A DNA stretch of 64,000 bases from Aliiroseovarius marinus (GCF_004360145.1 NZ_SAIT01000003.1:372001-436000), one strand, 5' to 3'; counted from the stretch's first letter, positions 18,420-26,978 are shown. Numbers and translations: made by a program. The notes: generated by a model from the sequence alone, not told the origin.

Positions 18420-19700
18420 ATGGAAATGAGTCGCGACATCACTCAGACCGACTATAAATTCGGGCCCGGACAGGCACTTGTGGGGGCACAAATGCTGTTC
18501 GTCGCCTTCGGGGCGCTTGTGCTGGTGCCCCTGTTGACCGGGCTGGATCCCAGCGTGGCGCTGTTCACCGCTGGCGTCGGCACGTTGATCTTCCAGATCG
18601 TCACACGGGGCAAAGTGCCGGTGTTTCTGGCGTCCAGCTTCGCCTTCATCGCGCCGATCATCTATGGCGTACAGACTTGGGGCATTCCGTCCACCTTGGG
18701 CGGCCTTGCCGCCGCGGGCCTGTTCTATGTGGTGATCAGCTTTGCTATCCGCATTTGGGGCTCGGACTGGCTGCATCGCTATCTGCCGCCCGTCGTGGTT
18801 GGACCGGTGATTATGGTAATCGGTCTGGCGCTGGCACCGGTGGCCATCAACATGGCAACGGGCCTTGCAGGTGACACGCAGATCATGCCGAAATCCTACG
18901 CACTGATCTTGGCTGCCGTGTCGCTGGGCACCACCATGCTGATCGCAATCCGCGGTCGCGGCATGGTGAAGGTGGTTCCGATTATCTTCGGTGTCATCGC
19001 GGGCTACCTTGCCGCGCTGGTCCTTGGCGCCATCACCGGTGAAAGCCTTGTGAGCTTCCAAAGCTTCCAAGACGCGGCGTGGTTCGCCGTTCCCGGCTTC
19101 GTGGCGCCCGAGTTCAACATGGCCGCGATCCTGTTCATTCTGCCCGTCGCCATTGCACCTGCAATTGAGCACTTCGGAGACGTCATGGCCATCAGCTCGG
19201 TCACCAAGAAAGACTATCTGAAAGAGCCGGGCATCCAGAACACCATGCTGGGTGACGGTCTGGCGACAGTGTTCGCTGGTCTGGTCGGCGGCCCGCCTAA
19301 CACCACCTATTCCGAGGTGACCGGCGCCGTCACTCTGACCCGTGCCTTCAACCCGGCCGTGATGACGTGGGCCGCGATCTTCGCGATTGGGTTGGCCTTC
19401 GTGGGCAAGGTCTCGGGTGCGCTGGGGACCATTCCGATGCCCGTCATGGGTGGCATCATGATCCTGATGTTCGGCATGGTCACTGTAGTAGGCCTGACCG
19501 TACTGGCGCGGATTGGTGCGGATGCACTGACCAATAGCCGCAACATGGTGATCGTCTCGACTGTGCTGGTGATCGGCATTGGCGGTCTGTCGATCCCATT
19601 CGGCGGCGGTTTCACTTTGGCTGGTATTGGTCTTGCCGGTGTTGCGGGCGTGATCCTGAACCTGATCCTGCCTAAGGAGGCAGAACACATCGAAGCGTAA
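18420..19700 (+). CDS. Uracil/xanthine permease, NCS2 family (UraA-like)
   Basis: This 426-aa nucleobase:cation symporter of the inner membrane has about 14 hydrophobic segments. The NCS2 signature is visible in [20 protein letters not shown], and the substrate-loop segment [17 protein letters not shown] matches UraA more closely than the xanthine (UacT/XanQ) branch. The start is the ATG at 18420, although a second ATG lies two codons on (18426). It ends at a strong terminator. It probably imports uracil for salvage. Confidence 0.9.
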   Translation: MEMSRDITQTDYKFGPGQALVGAQMLFVAFGALVLVPLLTGLDPSVALFTAGVGTLIFQIVTRGKVPVFLASSFAFIAPIIYGVQTWGIPSTLGGLAAAGLFYVVISFAIRIWGSDWLHRYLPPVVVGPVIMVIGLALAPVAINMATGLAGDTQIMPKSYALILAAVSLGTTMLIAIRGRGMVKVVPIIFGVIAGYLAALVLGAITGESLVSFQSFQDAAWFAVPGFVAPEFNMAAILFILPVAIAPAIEHFGDVMAISSVTKKDYLKEPGIQNTMLGDGLATVFAGLVGGPPNTTYSEVTGAVTLTRAFNPAVMTWAAIFAIGLAFVGKVSGALGTIPMPVMGGIMILMFGMVTVVGLTVLARIGADALTNSRNMVIVSTVLVIGIGGLSIPFGGGFTLAGIGLAGVAGVILNLILPKEAEHIEA

Positions 19701-19719
19701 ACCGCTTTCTGAAATACAG

Positions 19720-19744
19720 CGCGCCCGGAAACGGGCGCGTTTTT
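19720..19744 (+). terminator. Rho-independent terminator after the uracil permease gene
   Basis: An 8-bp GC stem (19720-19727 with 19732-19739) closes a GAAA tetraloop and is followed by TTTTT. It lies 19 bp past the permease stop. Confidence 0.9.
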
Positions 19745-19779
19745 CTTTGGACACAAGATATGCGCTGACGCTATTGCGC

Positions 19780-20733
19780 CTAGTCGGTCAGGTCTTGCTC
19801 TTTCTCCATACGCTCGGACATCGCACTGGCGCAATGCTTGCTGCAGCTTCGGTGACAATCATCGTGATAGCAGGGCGGTGCATTCCTCTCTAAACCGCTG
19901 TTTTCCATAGAGGATTGGCTTTTCTCGATGACATCTGCCACCGCAGCCTGTGGAATGCGTTTTTGAAACAGGATCCCTGCAAAATACTCGTTCTTCCATC
20001 TGATCTTTCCACGGCGACGATGACCACAGAAATAGAGATCCACACAATCATCCTGCATATGGATCGGGGCGGCTTCGATCTTCATGCCGTTCCGATTGAT
20101 GTCGACGATCCGTGTCTTCGTGCATCCCTTCTCGATGCTGACCAACACAGGTGTATTGCAGACCTCTCGCTTGGCGCGACCGCGAAACCCAAGCCGGGCC
20201 AAGATTGCTGCCACGACAGCGAGAAAGCCCAGCGAACCGCCGCCCAACACAATCGGATTTCTGGCGGAGCCGACGCCGCCCTCTTCCTCCTGCCCGGCAG
20301 CGGGAATATGCCGGATCGCAAGCGGTTTGGTGTCAGGTCCACCCCCGGTCGAGACGATGTAATCGCATCCGAATATGACCGTGATCAGCTCGAGATCGGT
20401 GCGGAGTGACAATAGGTTCGCAAGGAACAATGCCTCTGCTTCGGGACGTGCAACGACCTGATCCAACGCGGTCGACACCTTACCCAGCGCATCCGATTTG
20501 CTGGTCACCCCTGCCGGTAAGTTATAGGCACGAACCCGTTTCAGCCGTTGTGAAAGCGACGTGACCACGCCCCGTGTGGCCCCAGGATCTGCCAGCTGAC
20601 CTTCTGCCTGCACCTGCGCATTCGCTTTTTGCAGCACCGAGACGTCATTGCAGATCCGCGTGTCCTTCGCCTGCGCTTCGGTGCCCCAAAGACAGCAAAA
20701 GAAAGAAACGAGTAAAGCATTTCTGCGTAACAT
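19780..20733 (-). CDS. Membrane-anchored PilZ-domain protein with Cys/His-rich tail
   Basis: I recognise parts of this 317-aa protein but not the whole. There is a signal peptide (residues 1-22, ending TEAQA), then about 130 residues of periplasmic helical sequence (NAQVQAEGQLADPGATRGVV), and one transmembrane helix near 160-178 (GSLGFLAVVAAILARLGF). A cytoplasmic PilZ-like barrel follows at about 190-265 (VDINRNGMKIE, YFAGILFQ). The usual c-di-GMP contacts are altered: no clear RxxxR, and DINRNG in place of DxSxxG. The C-terminus carries Cys288, 293, 297 and 301 with three histidines, suggestive of metal binding. It may relay a periplasmic signal; nucleotide binding is uncertain. Confidence 0.7.
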   Translation of the reverse strand: MLRRNALLVSFFCCLWGTEAQAKDTRICNDVSVLQKANAQVQAEGQLADPGATRGVVTSLSQRLKRVRAYNLPAGVTSKSDALGKVSTALDQVVARPEAEALFLANLLSLRTDLELITVIFGCDYIVSTGGGPDTKPLAIRHIPAAGQEEEGGVGSARNPIVLGGGSLGFLAVVAAILARLGFRGRAKREVCNTPVLVSIEKGCTKTRIVDINRNGMKIEAAPIHMQDDCVDLYFCGHRRRGKIRWKNEYFAGILFQKRIPQAAVADVIEKSQSSMENSGLERNAPPCYHDDCHRSCSKHCASAMSERMEKEQDLTD

Positions 20734-20794
20734 AATGCATGCAGCATCTCAGATGAGCATTACCAAACTGATAACGCCGCATGGATTTGAGTGC

Positions 20795-21067
20795 TTACCC
20801 GACGCGCCCCGAGCGACCACCACGGCGTTTGGGCGTATCGGCTTTCACCAAGGCATCGCGCAACACATGCGTCATAGGATGCTCTGGCGCCGCTTCCCCA
20901 TAGTGATCCAGCAAGGCTTCGATGCGTTTTTCTTGCGTCATCTCGTGATCGTCAAACAACGCCCAATCCAGAAAGATCGAGCGGCATTCGCCGGGCGTGA
21001 TCCCTTCGATCACATAGCTGTCACGGATCAGGCCCCGCGGATCGATTGCTGTCATAAGATCAGTCAT
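20795..21067 (-). CDS. Conserved-looking hypothetical protein downstream of glnE
   Basis: This 90-aa soluble protein is not assigned to a named family here. It has no signal peptide or membrane segment. The middle is acidic and helical (GECRSIFLDWALFDDHEMTQ and EKRIEALLDHYGE), and the tail is basic (KRRGGRSGRVG). Codon use matches its neighbours, it begins 18 bp after glnE with a GGAGG-type ribosome site, and it shares the strand, so it is probably the last gene of a glnE operon. A role near nitrogen control is only inferred from position. Confidence 0.75.
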   Translation of the reverse strand: MTDLMTAIDPRGLIRDSYVIEGITPGECRSIFLDWALFDDHEMTQEKRIEALLDHYGEAAPEHPMTHVLRDALVKADTPKRRGGRSGRVG

Positions 21068-21085
21068 ACTTCCCTCCGGCGTGCA

Positions 21086-23881
21086 TTACCCTGGTGGGTT
21101 TGCCAGCACCTCGTCAATGGCAAGGGCCGCGGCCCGCGCCTTCTCCTCTAGATCCTTGATCAGGGCAGCCTCACTTTCCGCCCCGGTCTCGCGTAGTAGC
21201 AGATCCTGACCGCCCTGCCCCAAAGCTTCAAGGTCCAAAGGACCATCGGACAACAGTTTGGACGCAGCCTGCAGGCGCCACATTAGGTCGTGAGATTGGG
21301 CCATATCGCGCCCTTGCGCGTCAGAAAACCACCCAATGGCGACACCTTGCGCGATCTGGCGGTCCGGTTCGCGGGGCGTGTCGGCGGACAGAAGGGCTGC
21401 GGCCTGTGCCACAAGCTCAACATCCTGAAGATGCCCCTCGCCCAGTTTAGCATCCAATGCGCCGCCCGATTGCTTTGCGTCGGCGATGCGATTGCGCATC
21501 TCGAGCACGTCATGGATCACCTTTGCTGGGTCGCGCTCAAAGGCCAAAACCTCGGCCCGCGCGGCGTCATAGTCATTGGTCAACCCCTCAGGCCCTGTCA
21601 CCACCCGCGCGCGGGTCAAGGCGAGGTGCTCCCATGTCCACGCCTCGTCCCGCTGATAGGCTTTGAAGCTTTCGATCGAGGTCGCAACCGCCCCCTGCCG
21701 CCCTGAAGGGCGCAAGCGCATGTCGACCTCATAGAGCCGCCCTTCTGCCATTGGGGCAGACAGCGCGGTCAGGAAGGCCTGTGTCAGCCGGGCATAGTAG
21801 GGCCGGGTTGCCAAGGGACGGCGCCCATCGGACATATCCTCGCCTTCGGGGTCATAGATGATGATCAGATCCAGATCCGAGGTCGCGGACAGCGACCGCG
21901 CCCCCAAAGATCCCATACCGATGATCGCGGCACCAGCCCCCGGCGGCGTGCCGTGCTTCAGGGTGAAATTGTCGACCACCACGGGCCAGAGCCCGCGGAT
22001 CACCGCGTCGGCCAAGTCGGTATATTGCGCCCCAGCCTCGCGCGCATGGATCAGGCCGCGCAGAAAATGCACGCCAATGCGGAAGTGCCACTCCTTCATC
22101 CAGCGCCGCGCACCGTCCAGCTTGGCCTCATAATCGGGCGCCTTCGCCAGCCGCGCGGTCAGCTCGGCCTCAAGGGCATCCCCTCCCGGCCACGGTTCGA
22201 AGAAACCGCCACCAATCACCGCGTCCAACACCTGCGCATTGTGGCCCAGATAGGCCGCCAACGCGGGGGCCGTCGCGGCAATGTCGACAATCAGATCAAC
22301 CAGCGTCGGGTTCGCTTCGAACAACGAAAAGAGCTGCACCCCAGCAGGGAGCCGTTTCAGGAACCCGTCAAACTGGATCAAAGCGTCATGCGGTCGGGGT
22401 GCGTCCGCCAAGCGCGCCAGCAGATCGGGTTTCAGACGGTTGAAAATCTCGACCGCGCGGGCCGAACGCAGGCAGGGATAGGTTTCCCAACGCGCGACGA
22501 TCTCGGCCTCGGATTCGGACAGCTCGCGGGTGTCGGCGGTAGAGCCGTCTGGTGCAAAAAAGCCTTCGGTCACGTCATGCACCTCGGCCAACGCATCATG
22601 GATGCGGGTCTTCAGTGCCTCTGTATCGCCTTCCCCCATCATGCGGGCCAGGCGGTCGAACTCGTCCTCGGTTTTGGGCAGGTTGTGGGTCTGCGCGTCG
22701 CGGAACATCTGCACGCGGTGCTCGACCTCGCGGTGAAAGCGATAGTGGCGGGTCAGAATTTCGGCCACATCCGTGGGGATCCAGCCCTTCGCGGCCAAGG
22801 CCGCCAAACCGGGCACAGTGCCCCGCATCCGCAGCCCTTCATCGCGCCCACCTGCGATGATCTGGCGGGTCTGGGTGAAGAACTCGATCTCGCGAATGCC
22901 GCCGCGCCCCAGCTTCATATCATGGCCGGGCAGCGTGATATCGCCATGCAGACCTTTGTGCTCGCGAATGCGCAGGCGCATGTCATGCGCGTCTTGAATG
23001 GCCGCGAAATCCAAGTGCTTGCGCCAAATAAACGGGCGCAGGCGGGTCAGATACGCCTCGCCCGCTGCGATATCGCCGCCACACGGGCGCGCCTTGATGT
23101 GGGCGGCACGTTCCCATGTGCGGCCAAGGCTTTCGTAATAGCGTTCCGCCGCCTCCATCGAGACACAGACCGGCGTGACAGACGGGTCCGGGCGCAGGCG
23201 CAGATCGGTACGGAAGACATAGCCGTCTTCCGTCAACTCGGACAGCATGGTGCTCATCTTGCGGGTGGCGCGGACATGGCTGGCGCGGGCCTCGTGGAAA
23301 TCGGCGCCCTCGAACCGGCTGTCGTCAAACAGCATGATCAGGTCCACGTCCGAGCTGTAGTTCAGCTCGTGTGCACCCATCTTCCCCATCGCCAGCGCGA
23401 CCATGCCGCCTGCGGTCTCGACGTCATCTTCGGTCATGCCGGGCAGCTTGCCGCGCCGGATTTCGTGGCCCACCTGGAAGGTCATAGCCGTGTGGGTGGC
23501 GAAATCCGCCAGATCGGTCAGCGCACCGGTGACCTGTTCTAGCTGATAGACCCCGGCCAGATCAGCCAGCCCGGTCAGAAGCGCGATGCGTTGCTTGGCA
23601 ATCCGCAGCGATTTGCGCAAGGCGCTGTCGCTGTCGCGGTTCATGTCCTGCATCGCGGCCGTGATCGCGTCTTCCGGCGCGATGCTCAGCGCCTCACGCA
23701 GCCAGTCGGCCTGCTTTTCCATCAGCCCTTTCAGATAGGGCGAACAGCCTGCCGTCCCCGAAAGCACCTCACGCAGCTCTGGCGTCAGATCCGCGAACAG
23801 CGCGTCAATGTCGGCGGCAGGCTCGGCCTCGTAAGCGATGGAAGTGCGGGTGATGCGGGCGGCGAAGGTATTCTGGCTCAT
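21086..23881 (-). CDS. glnE: Bifunctional glutamine synthetase adenylyltransferase/adenylyl-removing enzyme
   Basis: A 931-aa enzyme that adenylylates and deadenylylates glutamine synthetase in response to PII and glutamine. Both nucleotidyltransferase domains are visible. The N-terminal removase has SSDVDLIMLFDDS near residue 177, then GRGGIREIEFFTQTRQIIAG. The C-terminal transferase has GARSLSATSDLDLIIIYDPE (about residue 660) and RLYEVDMRLRPSGRQG. The length agrees with the family. It is divergent from the YbaK-like gene with a 108-bp intergenic region. Confidence 0.97.
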   Translation of the reverse strand: MSQNTFAARITRTSIAYEAEPAADIDALFADLTPELREVLSGTAGCSPYLKGLMEKQADWLREALSIAPEDAITAAMQDMNRDSDSALRKSLRIAKQRIALLTGLADLAGVYQLEQVTGALTDLADFATHTAMTFQVGHEIRRGKLPGMTEDDVETAGGMVALAMGKMGAHELNYSSDVDLIMLFDDSRFEGADFHEARASHVRATRKMSTMLSELTEDGYVFRTDLRLRPDPSVTPVCVSMEAAERYYESLGRTWERAAHIKARPCGGDIAAGEAYLTRLRPFIWRKHLDFAAIQDAHDMRLRIREHKGLHGDITLPGHDMKLGRGGIREIEFFTQTRQIIAGGRDEGLRMRGTVPGLAALAAKGWIPTDVAEILTRHYRFHREVEHRVQMFRDAQTHNLPKTEDEFDRLARMMGEGDTEALKTRIHDALAEVHDVTEGFFAPDGSTADTRELSESEAEIVARWETYPCLRSARAVEIFNRLKPDLLARLADAPRPHDALIQFDGFLKRLPAGVQLFSLFEANPTLVDLIVDIAATAPALAAYLGHNAQVLDAVIGGGFFEPWPGGDALEAELTARLAKAPDYEAKLDGARRWMKEWHFRIGVHFLRGLIHAREAGAQYTDLADAVIRGLWPVVVDNFTLKHGTPPGAGAAIIGMGSLGARSLSATSDLDLIIIYDPEGEDMSDGRRPLATRPYYARLTQAFLTALSAPMAEGRLYEVDMRLRPSGRQGAVATSIESFKAYQRDEAWTWEHLALTRARVVTGPEGLTNDYDAARAEVLAFERDPAKVIHDVLEMRNRIADAKQSGGALDAKLGEGHLQDVELVAQAAALLSADTPREPDRQIAQGVAIGWFSDAQGRDMAQSHDLMWRLQAASKLLSDGPLDLEALGQGGQDLLLRETGAESEAALIKDLEEKARAAALAIDEVLANPPG

Positions 23882-23989
23882 ACGCGCAAATTGCGCCGGG
23901 CGGCGGGGCGGGTCAACAAGGGAAAGCAGCTTGCGACCATTAGACTTGACTGGATAGGGTCAGGCGAAACGTCAACGACAGGAGCCACC

Positions 23990-24457
23990 ATGTCCAAAAG
24001 CCTGAAACGGGTCAAAGCCGCCTTGGAAGGCGCTGGCATTGCCACCGACGTGATCGAAATGTCAGACGGCACCCGGACCGCCGCAGATGCTGCCCGAGCA
24101 TGTGGCTGCGAGATCGACCAGATTGCCAAGTCGATCATCTTTCGCGGCGAGACCTCGGGCCATGTGGTGCTGTTTTTAACCGCCGGGGGCAATCAGGTGG
24201 ATTTCGAAAAGGCTTCGGCGTTGGCGGGCGAACCTTTGGGCAAGGCGGACGCCAAACTGATCCGCGCCGAGACCGGGTTTGCCATTGGCGGCGTGTCTCC
24301 GGTCGGGCTGACCAATCCGGTCCGCGCCTTCTATGACGCACGTCTGTTGGAGTTTGACGAAGTTTGGGCCGCCGCCGGTACGCCACGGCATGTCTTCCCT
24401 GCCGCACCCGGCGATCTCATCCGTATTTGTGGGGCGCAGCCGGACGATTTCACATGA
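23990..24457 (+). CDS. YbaK/EbsC-family aminoacyl-tRNA deacylase
   Basis: A 155-aa trans-editing protein of the YbaK/ProX fold that hydrolyses mischarged aminoacyl-tRNAs, for example Cys- or Ala-tRNA-Pro. Seen are CGCEIDQIAKSIIFRGE with the conserved Lys, the GNQVDFEKAS loop, and the glycine-rich FAIGGVSPVGLTNPVRAFYD near residue 95. The ATG at 23990 follows a GGAG site. The frame is open for 133 codons upstream, but that stretch is the shadow of glnE. It converges on the MarR gene with a 3-bp gap. Confidence 0.9.
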   Translation: MSKSLKRVKAALEGAGIATDVIEMSDGTRTAADAARACGCEIDQIAKSIIFRGETSGHVVLFLTAGGNQVDFEKASALAGEPLGKADAKLIRAETGFAIGGVSPVGLTNPVRAFYDARLLEFDEVWAAAGTPRHVFPAAPGDLIRICGAQPDDFT

Positions 24458-24460
24458 GCC

Positions 24461-24940
24461 TCAACCGCAGCCCGAACCGGCAGCCTGGGTCAAAAGTGTG
24501 AGCAACCGCAGGAACTCGCGCTGATCATCGGGCGAGAGCTGGCTCAGCATCTCTTTGTTCTGCTCACCAATAATGTCAAAGATCGAGGGCATCAGCGCGC
24601 GGCCCTCGTCTGTCAGATACACACGATGCGTCCGCTTGGACTGTTCGTCCTGCCTGCGCGCAACCAATCCCTGCGCCTCCAACGCATCCAACGCACGCGA
24701 CACCGTATAACCCGCGATCCGCAGCCCCTCGCCGATCTCGGTCTGGCTGGCACCTTCCTTTTCGGTCAGAGCCATCAGCACAATGAAGTGGTCCATCTTC
24801 AGCCCGTGGGCCTTCAGCCGCGCCTGCATCCGGGTTTCGGTCATGCAGGCCAAGCGCTGCAACATCCACCCAGCGCTGGTTGTACGCGTCTGATGCGCTT
24901 GATCGCACAGGGTTGGGTGTACAGAGTCTGGTTTGTTCAT
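24461..24940 (-). CDS. MarR-family transcriptional regulator
   Basis: A 159-aa winged-helix dimer protein. The recognition region reads ASQTEIGEGLRIAGYTVSRA followed by LDALEAQGLVARRQDEQSKRTHRVYLTDEGRAL, the MarR wing and its DxRxxxxxLT-like motif. The ATG at 24938-24940 is chosen over an in-frame GTG two codons upstream. It is divergent from cytochrome b561, and two identical palindromes lie between the genes, so it probably represses both. No Cys-based redox sensor is obvious (single internal Cys in the LACMTETR region), so the inducer is unknown. Confidence 0.9.
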   Translation of the reverse strand: MNKPDSVHPTLCDQAHQTRTTSAGWMLQRLACMTETRMQARLKAHGLKMDHFIVLMALTEKEGASQTEIGEGLRIAGYTVSRALDALEAQGLVARRQDEQSKRTHRVYLTDEGRALMPSIFDIIGEQNKEMLSQLSPDDQREFLRLLTLLTQAAGSGCG

Positions 24941-24995
24941 GGTCACATCTCGGCAGATTTATCTCGGCATTTGGCCACAACATAGGTGACAACAT

Positions 24996-25036
24996 TTGCA
25001 ATTGCAACTTTCCGCTTGCTATATTTGCAATTGCAA
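24996..25036. promoter_or_regulatory. Twin palindromic operators between marR and cytochrome b561
   Basis: The perfect 12-bp palindrome TTGCAATTGCAA occurs at 24996-25007 and again at 25025-25036, 29 bp apart start to start. Both lie in the 133-bp divergent promoter region, 56 bp from the marR start and 38 bp from the cytochrome start. The arrangement is typical for a MarR autorepressor that also controls its divergent target. Confidence 0.75.
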
Positions 25037-25073
25037 GTATCGTAACATCAGTATCCAGCGAATGAGAAAAGCC

Positions 25074-25604
25074 ATGAAACGCTATCACCCCCTCCTTGTC
25101 GCCATCCACTGGCTTGTTGCCCTGATGATCATCATCGCCCTGGTCATGGGCTCGAATGTTCTAGCCGCCCTGCCCAATGATCACCCGGACAAAATGTTCA
25201 GCCTGCGCGGCCATATGTCGATTGGCATCATCGTCGGTGTTTTGATGATCGTGCGGCTTATCACCCGCCTGCGCAGCACGCATCCGCCGAAAGCCGATAC
25301 CGGAAGCGGGATCCTGAACCTCGCGGGCACCGCGGCGCATTGGGTGCTCTACATTCTGATATTCCTAATGGTCGCCAGCGGCATCGGCATCTCGATCGGC
25401 GCCGGCCTGCCCGACATCGTGTTCTTCGGCGCAGACACGCCCCTGCCCGAGAGCTTTGACCACCTCGCCCCACGCGCAGTGCATGGGGTTATCTCGAAGC
25501 TTCTGGCCCTGACCATTTTGGCGCATATCGCGGGTTGGGCGTATCACCAATTCAAGCTGAAAGACGGGCTAATCAGCCGCATGTGGTTCGGTTCGCGCAG
25601 CTAA
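25074..25604 (+). CDS. Cytochrome b561-family membrane protein
   Basis: A 176-aa diheme cytochrome b561 of the prokaryotic (CybB-like) type with four transmembrane helices. Haem-ligand candidates are the histidines in LLVAIHWLVAL (helix 1), LRGHMSIGIIVG (helix 2), and VHGVISK with LAHIAGWAYHQF (helices 3-4); a further His is in GTAAHWVLYI. Such proteins move electrons from ubiquinol, in some cases to superoxide. The start at 25074 gives the standard MKRYHPLLVAIHW; an ATG four codons upstream is possible. It is divergent from marR with shared operators and ends at a terminator. Confidence 0.9.
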   Translation: MKRYHPLLVAIHWLVALMIIIALVMGSNVLAALPNDHPDKMFSLRGHMSIGIIVGVLMIVRLITRLRSTHPPKADTGSGILNLAGTAAHWVLYILIFLMVASGIGISIGAGLPDIVFFGADTPLPESFDHLAPRAVHGVISKLLALTILAHIAGWAYHQFKLKDGLISRMWFGSRS

Positions 25605-25628
25605 ACACCCCCAAAACCCCCACGAAAA

Positions 25629-25651
25629 GCCGCCAGAGATGGCGGCTTTTT
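25629..25651 (+). terminator. Rho-independent terminator after cytochrome b561
   Basis: A perfect 7-bp stem (25629-25635 with 25640-25646), a GAGA loop and TTTTT, 25 bp after the stop codon. Confidence 0.9.
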
Positions 25652-25680
25652 CCGTTTATATTCAGCGCCCTAATAAAATA

Positions 25681-25699
25681 ATGTAAAATACTTTCACAT
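25681..25699. promoter_or_regulatory. Distal 7-5-7 palindrome upstream of the DUF2852 gene
   Basis: ATGTAAA, five bases, then TTCACAT: the arms match in 6 of 7 positions. It shares its layout with the perfect copy at 25740-25758, 59 bp downstream. It sits just upstream of a possible -35 (TTGAAC at 25706-25711). Confidence 0.5.
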
Positions 25700-25739
25700 T
25701 TATCCTTGAACCCACCCCAGAAACTCCCACATCTTAGTC

Positions 25740-25758
25740 ATGTGAAAGGCATTCACAT
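25740..25758. promoter_or_regulatory. Proximal 7-5-7 palindrome upstream of the DUF2852 gene
   Basis: ATGTGAA, five bases (AGGCA), then TTCACAT: a perfect 7-bp inverted repeat, 31 bp before the DUF2852 start. It resembles a CRP site but the TGTGA/TCACA half-sites are 7 apart, not 6, so a different regulator is likely. Confidence 0.6.
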
Positions 25759-25789
25759 TCAACACATAGTCAGCACGATGGAGACCCTA

Positions 25790-26311
25790 ATGAACACCGC
25801 CGCCCACACGACCCACTACGAAACCACCCCCCGTGGCTGGTTCTCTCGCGCCGAGGCGTGGCTGGATGCACGTGGTAAAGGCGCTTGGATCGCCACCATG
25901 GTCGTCAGCTTCATCCTTTTCTGGCCGGTCGGCCTTGCCCTTCTTGCATATATGATCTGGAGCAAACGCATGTTTTCGAAATCCTGTTCCCACCGCCGTC
26001 ACCACGAAAGTCAGACTTGGCAGGACCGTCACATGTCGCACCGCCACGGGTTCGCAAGCTCGGGCAACACCGCGTTTGACGCCTACAAGGCCGACACGCT
26101 GCGCCGCCTGATGAGCGAACAGGAAGCCTTTGAAGCCTTCCTTGAGCGTCTGCGCGCCGCGAAGGACAAGTCTGAGTTCGACCAGTTCATGGAAGAACGC
26201 GCCGAGGCTGCTCGCAATTCGCATATCGACGAGCATGACATCGACGAAGACGTCGAGGACGTGGCCGAGGATGTCGAAATCCTGGATGAACCCAAGCGCA
26301 AAAAGAAGTAA
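25790..26311 (+). CDS. DUF2852 membrane protein
   Basis: A 173-aa protein of the DUF2852 family, function unknown. The N-terminal part has RAEAWLDARGKGAWIATMVV, leading into one or two membrane segments (VVSFILFWPVGLALLAYMIW), then a cytoplasmic region rich in His/Ser (SCSHRRHHESQTWQDRHMSH). Next comes FDAYKADTLRRLMSEQEAFE, a helical stretch, and finally a highly acidic tail (IDEHDIDEDVEDVAEDVE) ending KRKKK. GGAG at 25780-25783 fixes the start at 25790; upstream in-frame ATGs lack a site. Two related palindromes in the promoter region suggest tight control, possibly a stress response. Confidence 0.82.
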   Translation: MNTAAHTTHYETTPRGWFSRAEAWLDARGKGAWIATMVVSFILFWPVGLALLAYMIWSKRMFSKSCSHRRHHESQTWQDRHMSHRHGFASSGNTAFDAYKADTLRRLMSEQEAFEAFLERLRAAKDKSEFDQFMEERAEAARNSHIDEHDIDEDVEDVAEDVEILDEPKRKKK

Positions 26312-26334
26312 AACAGGCAAGAGTTCGCCTTCCC

Positions 26335-26360
26335 CCCGGCCCTTCCCAAGGGGCCGGGTT
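26335..26360 (+). terminator. Hairpin after the DUF2852 gene, weak terminator
   Basis: A very GC-rich 8-bp stem (26335-26342 with 26351-26358) is followed only by TTCTG, so termination may be partial and some readthrough into the RDD gene is possible. Confidence 0.45.
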
Positions 26361-26392
26361 CTGCATGACCCAAGAAAGATGCACCTACTGAC

Positions 26393-26878
26393 ATGACCCA
26401 TTCTTATGATCCTCGCAGCAACTCCAACGGCGCAGGCCTTTGGGGATTGCCGGACCCGGACACTCAGGCCGAGTTCTATCAGGACGTGACGCTAAAGCGC
26501 CTGCTGGCGTGGGTCATTGACGTGGCTCTGATCGTCGCCATCTGCTTTGTCATCGGGTTGCTGACCTTCGGTATCGGCTTTTTCCTGTGGGGTCTGGTGT
26601 ATCTGGCGGTTGGCTTTGTCTATCGCACCACCGCCCTGACCAATAAATCCGCAACCCTTGGCATGCGCCTGACTGCGATCGAGCTGCGCCGCCATGACGG
26701 GCAGCGCTTTGATCGCCAGACAGCAGCCCTGCACACGCTGGGCTATTACCTGTCGATGTCGACCGCTGTCCTGCAGATGATCTCGATCGTAATGATGTTC
26801 ACCACAGCACGTGGTCAGGGTCTTGGCGACATGGTGCTGGGCACCGCGGCGATCAACCGCGCCGCCGAGCGTCGCTAA
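26393..26878 (+). CDS. RDD-family membrane protein
   Basis: A 161-aa protein with an RDD domain: the arginine-aspartate motif appears as LKRLLAWVIDVALIVAICFV (first helix), with later helices GFFLWGLVYLAVGFVYRTTA and YYLSMSTAVLQMISIVMMF. The conserved SATLGMRLTAIEL segment separates them. RDD proteins are small inner-membrane proteins, some implicated in ion exchange; the role here is unknown. It follows the DUF2852 gene on the same strand at 81 bp and the transferase gene follows at 100 bp. Confidence 0.88.
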   Translation: MTHSYDPRSNSNGAGLWGLPDPDTQAEFYQDVTLKRLLAWVIDVALIVAICFVIGLLTFGIGFFLWGLVYLAVGFVYRTTALTNKSATLGMRLTAIELRRHDGQRFDRQTAALHTLGYYLSMSTAVLQMISIVMMFTTARGQGLGDMVLGTAAINRAAERR

Positions 26879-26978
26879 GCAAACAAAGCCCTCGTTTACC
26901 CTGACAGATTACGGGGGCTTGCCCGCAACCGCATGGTCGCGTTAGGCTCGTTCCGATTTGACATGATTACGAGAGACC

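Noticed and set aside
17090-18442. 450-aa open frame on the minus strand over the MFS gene
   Set aside because: High-GC shadow frame, His/Gln/Arg-rich with no domain; the plus-strand frame is a clear membrane carrier.
18309-19754. 481-aa minus-strand open frame over the uracil permease
   Set aside because: Shadow frame with unnatural His/Gln/Asp composition opposite a well-recognised NCS2 gene.
21953-23542. 529-aa plus-strand frame over glnE
   Set aside because: Shadow frame; glnE is intact on the other strand with all motifs.
24996-25073. Upstream start of cytochrome b561 at 24996
   Set aside because: It would translate the operator palindromes; the family start MKRYHPL is at 25074.
25740-25758. 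CRP site upstream of the DUF2852 gene
   Set aside because: TGTGA and TCACA are separated by 7 bases instead of 6, so the CRP geometry does not fit.
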